Shown in pieces: positions 58,911 through 64,000 of a stretch of 64,000 nucleotides of DNA. Made by a program: the position numbers and the translations under genes. How positions within the stretch are numbered: the first letter of the stretch is position 1; the number at the start of each line of letters is the position of its first letter. The stretch is from Streptomyces luteolifulvus (GTDB taxonomy: Bacteria > Actinomycetota > Actinomycetes > Streptomycetales > Streptomycetaceae): NCBI RefSeq assembly GCF_008806595.1, contig NZ_VZRB01000006.1, positions 124,001 to 188,000 on the forward strand. The letters run 5' to 3'. Below the pieces are notes generated by a model. It was not told the origin of the DNA, did not search any database, and saw only the letters and a program-made list of their open reading frames with translations.

Positions 58911-59858
58911 TCAGCGCGTCTTCGGGTCGAGGGCGTTGCGGACCGCTTCGCCGAGCATGATGAATGCCAGCACCGTGATGGTGAGCATGATCGACGGGTA
59001 GAGCATGATCCACTGTGCTACCCGGATCTGGGCGCCGCCGTCGGAGATGTCGTTGCCCCAGGAGACGCCGTTCAGACCGAGGCCCAGGAAGGACAGCGTG
59101 GCCTCCGCGCCGATGTAGACGCCGAGCGAGATGGTCGCGACGACGATCACCGGGGCCAGGGTGTTCGGCAGGATGTGTCGGAACAGGATGCGAGTGGTGC
59201 TCGCGCCCAGCGCCTTGGCCGCCTGGACGTAGTCGGCCTGCTTGGTGGTGATCACCGCACCGCGCATCACACGGGCCAGCTGGGTCCAGCCGAAGAAGCC
59301 CAGGGCGCCGATGACGACCCAGGTGGTGCGCTTCGGGAAGGAGTTGAGGACGACCATGGTGCCCAGCAGGAACGGGATGCCGAAGAACACGTCCACGAGC
59401 CGGGACAGGATGGAGTCGACGACCCCGCCGAAGTAGCCGGCGATCATGCCGACCAGGCCGCCGGCGATCGTCACCAGGATGGTGGTGCCGAAGCCGACGG
59501 CTATGGAGGCCCGGGCGCCGTAGATGAGCCGGGCGTAGACGCTGCGGCCCTGCTGGTCGTATCCCAGCCACTCGGCCGAGAAGACCTTTCCGAGCTGCGG
59601 CTTCTGAAGGTAGTGCTTGGCCAGGTCGCCGTAGGCCGGGTTGGCGCTGGTGAACCAGCTGGGGAAGAAGGTGATCGTCAGGAGCAGCAGGATCAGAACC
59701 GAGGAGACGATGAAGATCTTGTTGCGCCGCAGATCCTGCCAGGCGTCGCCCCACAGGCCGCGGGCCTTCTCGGCCTTGAGCGGCTGGGGGGCGGGGGCGG
59801 CGGCGCCCACGGCGTCCGGGGCGGCGGTGACGGTGCCGGATTTGGTCATGTCAGGCAT
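58911..59858 (-). CDS. Oligopeptide ABC transporter permease (OppC type), operon 3
   Basis: A 315-residue permease. An Ala/Pro-rich cytoplasmic N-terminus (1-45) is followed by DAWQDLRRNKIFIVSSVLI and about six helices; the EAA loop reads AKALGASTTRILFRHILPN, and the end MLGEAVRNALDPKTR matches the family. The ATG at 59858 overlaps the OppB stop by 8 bp (ATGCCTGA). It lacks the external Cys pair seen in the operon 1 permease. Confidence 0.9.
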   Translation of the reverse strand: MPDMTKSGTVTAAPDAVGAAAPAPQPLKAEKARGLWGDAWQDLRRNKIFIVSSVLILLLLTITFFPSWFTSANPAYGDLAKHYLQKPQLGKVFSAEWLGYDQQGRSVYARLIYGARASIAVGFGTTILVTIAGGLVGMIAGYFGGVVDSILSRLVDVFFGIPFLLGTMVVLNSFPKRTTWVVIGALGFFGWTQLARVMRGAVITTKQADYVQAAKALGASTTRILFRHILPNTLAPVIVVATISLGVYIGAEATLSFLGLGLNGVSWGNDISDGGAQIRVAQWIMLYPSIMLTITVLAFIMLGEAVRNALDPKTR

Positions 59859-60783
59859 AGCGAATCCTCGGGTCAAGGACCGCGTAAAGCAGGTCGACAA
59901 GGAGGCTGGCGACAAGGTAGACGAGCACGAGGATGGTCACCAGACCGACGAGGGTGGTGCCTTCCCTGCGGACGATCGACTGGTAGATCGTGCCGCCGAC
60001 GCCCTGGATGTTGAAGATGCCCTCGGTGATGACGGCGCCGCCGAGCAGCGCGCCGATGTCCGTGCCCAGGTAAGTGACCACGGGGATCATCGAGTTGCGC
60101 ATCAGGTGGACGCTCACCACCCGGCGCCGCGGCAGGCCCTTGGCGATGGCCGTGCGGACGTAGTCGGCGCGCATGTTCTCGGCTATCGACGTACGGGTCA
60201 GCCGGGACACGTAGGCGAGTGACGCGGTGGCCAGCACAATGGCCGGCATCAGCAACTGCCCGTAGTTCGAGGGGTCGTTGACATTCGGTTCCAGCCACTG
60301 CAGTTCGTCGGCGAAGATCCACTTGAGCAGGAAGCCAAGGACGAACACCGGAACCGAGATCAGCAGCAGCGTGATCAGCAGGACCGCGGTGTCGGCGGAG
60401 CGTCCGGCGCGCAGGCCCGCGAAGACGCCGAGGCTGATGCCGAGGACGACCTCGATGGCGAAGGCGAAGCCGCCCAGGCGCAGGGTCACCGGGAACGCGT
60501 CGCCGAGCACATCGGTGACAGGGCGGCCACTGGCGATCTGCGTGCCGAAGTCGGCGTGCAGAATCATGTCCTTCATGTAGTTCCAGTACTGGACCAGGAT
60601 CGGCTGGTCCAGACCGTACTCATGTCTCAGTGCGGCGACGACCTGCGGGCTGCCGCCCTTGTCGCCGAACAGCCCCCGCACCGGGTCGCCGGGCAGGGCG
60701 TAGACCATGAGAAAAATAAGCAGAGTTGTTCCGATGAACACCGGAATCATCTGGAGCAGTCGCCGTGCAACGTAGCGCCCCAT
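59851..60783 (-). CDS. Oligopeptide ABC transporter permease (OppB type), operon 3
   Basis: A 310-residue permease with MGRYVARRLLQMIPVFIGTT at the N-terminus, MVYALPGDPVRGLFG in the first loop, YGLDQPILVQYWNYMKDM, and the EAA-like AIAKGLPRRRVVSVHLMRN. Six helices are apparent. It starts 138 bp after the binding-protein gene, a gap that holds two stem-loops which probably reduce read-through. Confidence 0.9.
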   Translation of the reverse strand: MGRYVARRLLQMIPVFIGTTLLIFLMVYALPGDPVRGLFGDKGGSPQVVAALRHEYGLDQPILVQYWNYMKDMILHADFGTQIASGRPVTDVLGDAFPVTLRLGGFAFAIEVVLGISLGVFAGLRAGRSADTAVLLITLLLISVPVFVLGFLLKWIFADELQWLEPNVNDPSNYGQLLMPAIVLATASLAYVSRLTRTSIAENMRADYVRTAIAKGLPRRRVVSVHLMRNSMIPVVTYLGTDIGALLGGAVITEGIFNIQGVGGTIYQSIVRREGTTLVGLVTILVLVYLVASLLVDLLYAVLDPRIRYA

Positions 60784-60816
60784 CGTGCCTCCATATAAGT
60801 CACAGCGGCAGCCGAC

Positions 60817-60904
60817 GGGCCCTTTTCCCGAGCACCGTTTGACGGTGCTCGGGAAAAGGGCCCCCCAGCCGCTCCCCGGGGCGCGTCTGCGTCGCGCCCT
60901 GGGG
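60817..60904 (-). terminator. Two stem-loops between the OppA and OppB genes of operon 3
   Basis: The first is a perfect 21-bp stem (60817-60837 and 60843-60863) with a 5-base loop. The second (60874-60885 and 60893-60904, one mismatch) has a 7-base loop. They lie downstream of the oppA stop (60922) in the direction of transcription and probably act as a partial terminator/3' protector, giving more binding protein than permease. Confidence 0.75.
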
Positions 60905-60921
60905 GAACGGGCTGTTTGCGG

Positions 60922-62547
60922 TTACTTCTTGACCTGGACGCCGGTCAGGATCGGGTCGCCGTCCTGGGCGAACTTCACGCCCGAGACCTTCTCCCCGTAG
61001 CCCGCGTTGACCTTGTAGTACCAGAGCGGAATGCTCGGCATGTAGTCGGCCAGCTGCTTCTCGATCGCCTGGTACTTCGCCACCGAGTCGTCCAGCGTGG
61101 TGGCGCTGTCGGCGGCGGCGATCTCCTTGTCGATGTCCTTGTTGGAGAAGCCGCTCGTGTTGCCGGAGGACTTGCTGCCGTACAGGTCGCGGAGGAAGTT
61201 GGCGTTCATGGGGAAGTCCAGCACCCAGCCGCCGCGGTACATGGACTTGACCTCGTGCGCGTCACGGGCGTCGAGGTCGGCCTGGAAGTCGGCCTTCGAG
61301 TCGGTGTCGCACTTCACACCGGTGGCGTTGGTGATGGAGTTGCAGACCGCCTCCACCCACTCCTTGTGGCCGCCGTCCGCGTTGAACTGGATGGTGATCT
61401 CGTTCCCGGGAACGCCGCCACCCTCCTTGATGAGCGCCTTGGCCTTGGCCGGGTCGTACGTGGTGACGTCACCCGCGGCGTTCGGCTGGTAGCCGAGAAC
61501 GCCCTTGGCGACCCAGCCGGTGGCGGGCTCACGGGTGCCCTGGAGCACGGTCTTGGTGATGGTGTTGCGGTCGATCGCCATCGACAGGCCCTGCAGGACC
61601 TTGGGGTCGATGTCCTTCCACTGCTTGGTGTAGAAGGCGGGGACGATCGACTGGACGGCGGAGTACGCCTGGTCCACCGCGCGGTCACCGAGGTCGGTCT
61701 TGTAGACCGGCAGGTCCTTGGGAGCGATCTGGGTGATGACGTCGAGGTTGCCGGACTTCAGGTCCTCGTACGCCGTCTCGGGGGTGGAGTAGTTCTTGAA
61801 GGTCACGCCGCCGTTCTTGGCCGCGTTCGAGCCCTTGTAGTCGGCGTTCTTGGCGACCGTGATCGCCTTCTTGTGCTCCCAGCTGACGAACTTGTAGGGG
61901 CCGTTGCCGATCGGCTTCTGACCGGCGGCCTCCGGGTCCTTGAAGAAGGACTCGGGCAGCGGCGAGAAGACCTCGTAGCCGAGCTTGTAGATGAAGTACG
62001 GCATGGCCGTGCTCAGCTCGATGGTGAAGGTGCTGTCGTCGACGACCTTCAGGCCGGACAGCTCGGTGGCCTTGGGCTTGCCCGACTCCGGGGCGACCTC
62101 GGAGTAGCCCTTGATGTCGGAGAACCAGAAGCTGTTGGTCTGCTTGTTCTCCGGGGTGGCGGCCCAGTTCCAGGCCTTGACGTAGGACTCGGCGGTGACC
62201 GGGGTGCCGTCGTGGAACTTCCAGCCCGACTTCAGCTTGACCGTGAAGGTCTTGCTGTCCGTGGTGTCGACGGAGTCGGCGTTCATCATGACGATCTTGC
62301 CGCTGCTGTCGTAGTCCACCAGGCCGGTGAACAGCGACTTGATCACGATGCTGCCGTAGGACTCCATGGTGTTGGCCGGCTGCAGCGGGTTCTGCGGCTC
62401 ACCGGACTCGACCGTGAACGTACCGTTCGGGTCGATCGCGGCCTTGCTGTCGCCGCTGCCCTCATCGCCGCTACCACCGCAGGCGGTCGCTCCAAGTGCC
62501 ACCACCGCGGCTATCGCAACCCACTTGGCACTCCTGGCACCGCGCAT
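60922..62547 (-). CDS. Oligopeptide ABC transporter substrate-binding lipoprotein (OppA type), operon 3
   Basis: A 541-residue SBP family 5 lipoprotein. MRGARSAKWVAIAAVVALGA leads to the lipobox ATAC (Cys about 22) and a Gly/Ser/Asp linker. Family motifs include GTFTVESGEPQNPLQPANT, SGWKFHDGTPVTAESYVKAW and KPIGNGPYKFVSW. The ATG at 62547 has GAGGAGG upstream. The start residues MRGAR are shared with the operon 1 binding protein and the 50.4 kb scar. First gene of operon 3. The ligand is probably oligopeptides; in Streptomyces such importers can affect development. Confidence 0.9.
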   Translation of the reverse strand: MRGARSAKWVAIAAVVALGATACGGSGDEGSGDSKAAIDPNGTFTVESGEPQNPLQPANTMESYGSIVIKSLFTGLVDYDSSGKIVMMNADSVDTTDSKTFTVKLKSGWKFHDGTPVTAESYVKAWNWAATPENKQTNSFWFSDIKGYSEVAPESGKPKATELSGLKVVDDSTFTIELSTAMPYFIYKLGYEVFSPLPESFFKDPEAAGQKPIGNGPYKFVSWEHKKAITVAKNADYKGSNAAKNGGVTFKNYSTPETAYEDLKSGNLDVITQIAPKDLPVYKTDLGDRAVDQAYSAVQSIVPAFYTKQWKDIDPKVLQGLSMAIDRNTITKTVLQGTREPATGWVAKGVLGYQPNAAGDVTTYDPAKAKALIKEGGGVPGNEITIQFNADGGHKEWVEAVCNSITNATGVKCDTDSKADFQADLDARDAHEVKSMYRGGWVLDFPMNANFLRDLYGSKSSGNTSGFSNKDIDKEIAAADSATTLDDSVAKYQAIEKQLADYMPSIPLWYYKVNAGYGEKVSGVKFAQDGDPILTGVQVKK

Positions 62548-63169
62548 GGGTTCCTCCTCAAGAATCCATAGGTTCACTGCACGGGACAGCACTGGACACA
62601 ACACCGTTGCCGGCGCGTGAAACTGTGTCGGTGCCCCCAGCGCTCGAGAGCCTGCGCCTCTGGTTGGCGCGACCCGTCTGATCCGAGCTCTACGCGCCTA
62701 ACTATCTGGCATGAGCTATCGCCGAACCACACCATCAAGGTCTCGGTTCGATCACACCTGCGGCCAACTTCTTCCAAAATCCGGACAAAGGGATAGAGGG
62801 AAGATCCCTGCGAAACGGACTTGTTACACATCTATCGGCGTCGAGTGTCCGCATTCCGGACGCACCGGTAGGGAAAATGAGTTGCGGCCACCGTGGCCGC
62901 TGTGCGGGGGGTGCACTCGGTGCACTTGTCCGCGGGCCGACGTGCCAAGGGGCTGCGCCCTCACTACAGTTGGCCGACAGCGCGGGCCTGCCTGCACATC
63001 GCGCCGCCCCGAGGCTAGTACCGATCGTGGGCCACCGGGCGCCCGCCGGCCGAATCAGAGGGTTATCCCTATGCCTCCGCCAGGCAGGAACTGTGAACAT
63101 GCAGCGAGCCAGGCCCCCCACAAGAGGGCCTGGCTCTTCGGTTGAACGCTGCCGTGGCCGCCCGGCCGG
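62548..63169. other. Intergenic region between oppA (operon 3) and typA
   Basis: This 622-bp region separates two leftward genes. It contains the typA terminator (63106-63136) and then about 550 bp in which I find no convincing gene or RNA; it should include the operon 3 promoter. Short ORFs here lack codon bias and ribosome-binding sites. Confidence 0.5.
63106..63136 (-). terminator. Intrinsic terminator of typA
   Basis: A perfect 11-bp stem (63106-63116 and 63126-63136) with a 9-base loop lies 34 bp downstream of the typA stop codon. Confidence 0.75.
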
Positions 63170-64000
63170 TCAGCCGTGCTTCGCCCGGCTCGCCGCGCGG
63201 GCGCGCTCGCGGGCGTCCAGGTTCACCTTGCGGATGCGCACCGCCTCCGGGGTGACCTCCACGCACTCGTCGTCGCGGCAGAACTCCAGCGACTGCTCCA
63301 GGGAGAGCTTGCGCGGCGGGACGATCGACTCCGCCACATCGGCCGTGGACGACCGCATGTTCGTGAGCTTCTTCTCCTTGGTGATGTTGACGTCCATGTC
63401 GTCGGAGCGGGAGTTCTCGCCGACGATCATGCCCTCGTACACCTCGGTGCCCGGCTCCACGAACAGCACACCGCGCTCCTGGAGGTTCGTCATCGCGAAG
63501 GCGGTGACAGAACCGGAGCGGTCGGCGACCAGCGAACCGTTGTTACGCGTCTGCAGGGCGCCGAACCAGGGCTCGAAGCCCTCGTGGATGGAGTGACCGA
63601 TACCCGTGCCGCGGGTCTGGGTCAGGAACTCCGTCCGGAATCCGATCAGACCGCGGGAGGGCACCACGAACTCCATGCGCACCCAGCCGGAACCGTGGTT
63701 GGACATGTTGTCCATACGGCCCTTGCGCACACCCATGAGCTGGGTGACCGCGCCCATGTGCTCCTCGGGCACGTCGACCGTCATCCGCTCGACCGGCTCG
63801 TAGACCTTGCCGTCGACGTCCTTGGTGACGACCTGCGGCTTGCCGACCGTGAGCTCGTAGCCCTCCCGGCGCATGGTCTCGACGAGGATGGCGAGCGCGA
63901 GCTCACCACGGCCCTGGACCTCCCAGGCGTCCGGACGCTCGGTGTCCAGGACCCGCAGGGAGACGTTACCGATCAGCTCGCGGTCGAGACGGTCCTTGAC
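63170..64000 (-). CDS. typA: TypA/BipA ribosome-associated translational GTPase, C-terminal part
   Basis: The last 276 codons are in the window; the gene continues past the right edge. The sequence includes the EF-G domain III/V-like regions ([40 protein letters not shown]) and the TypA-specific C-terminal domain ([18 protein letters not shown], with [18 protein letters not shown] and [17 protein letters not shown]). TypA binds the ribosome at the A/GTPase centre under stress. The GTPase domain lies outside the window. The typA-mshB neighbourhood is an actinobacterial landmark, here interrupted by about 32 kb. Confidence 0.93.
   Translation of the reverse strand, partial: VKDRLDRELIGNVSLRVLDTERPDAWEVQGRGELALAILVETMRREGYELTVGKPQVVTKDVDGKVYEPVERMTVDVPEEHMGAVTQLMGVRKGRMDNMSNHGSGWVRMEFVVPSRGLIGFRTEFLTQTRGTGIGHSIHEGFEPWFGALQTRNNGSLVADRSGSVTAFAMTNLQERGVLFVEPGTEVYEGMIVGENSRSDDMDVNITKEKKLTNMRSSTADVAESIVPPRKLSLEQSLEFCRDDECVEVTPEAVRIRKVNLDARERARAASRAKHG

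Noticed and set aside
1..64000. CRISPR arrays, insertion sequences, integrase or att sites
   Set aside because: I saw no regularly spaced repeats, transposase or integrase reading frame, and no tRNA-associated direct repeat; the accessory block seems to have arisen by recombination rather than a recognisable mobile element.

Overview
The window is chromosomal DNA of a Streptomyces or close relative. Evidence: very high GC, strong third-position GC bias, GTG and TTG starts, mycothiol (mshB) and twin-arginine genes, SARP regulators, and many small actinobacterial families (DUF3117, DUF6758, DUF6113). I see no rRNA, tRNA, CRISPR array, transposase or replication origin.

Positions 1-33 kb are conserved backbone. 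In order they hold: a PHP-domain gene end; DUF6758 and SUFU-domain genes; corA; an LppX/LprG-like lipoprotein; a soluble MgtE-N/CBS protein; a DUF1003 protein; mrp; an acyltransferase; tatB; an HtrA-like protease; a zinc-finger anti-sigma factor and its ECF sigma factor; an O-methyltransferase with an apparent ATT start; DUF3117; an enoyl-CoA hydratase; tag; a DivIVA-like protein; a FolP2-type DHPS homologue; a LOG-family protein; dapE; a lysozyme-like membrane protein; dapC; fdxA; a GNAT enzyme; a SirB1-type protein; a histidine-kinase remnant; a large YoaR/VanW-like cell-wall protein; DUF6113; mshB; and a prolyl oligopeptidase. From memory this order parallels Mycobacterium tuberculosis Rv1165-Rv1239, with typA (right edge here) and mshB as neighbours in that block. 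Lysine/DAP synthesis (dapC, dapE) and the sigma / anti-sigma / HtrA / TatB envelope-stress set are the clearest functional groups.

Positions 33-63 kb look like accessory DNA between mshB and typA. There are three complete oligopeptide/dipeptide ABC operons: 33.2-38.9 kb (minus), 50.8-56.6 kb (plus) and 56.7-62.5 kb (minus). A crushed remnant of a fourth lies at 50.31-50.50 kb.

The most interesting part is 39.6-50.2 kb, a compact leftward operon that I read as an undescribed peptide-biosynthesis system. In transcription order it encodes: a 53-residue peptide with six Cys in a C-C-CC-C-C pattern and an AAA/G leader boundary (not an ORF long enough for most gene finders); a MauE-like membrane redox protein; a TlpA/MauD-like thioredoxin; an ABC exporter; an S26 signal peptidase; a second, cysteine-free 46-residue peptide; a ThiF/E1-like adenylyltransferase; an M50 membrane metalloprotease with a PqqD-like N-terminus; and a 1118-residue AfsR-type SARP. 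A second small SARP converges on the operon. The regulator and the mauE-like gene each carry an in-frame TTA codon, which suggests bldA-dependent, development-linked expression. My model is an exported, disulfide-rich, knottin-like peptide with its own oxidative folding, export and leader-cleavage machinery, plus a second peptide handled by the ThiF and M50 proteins.
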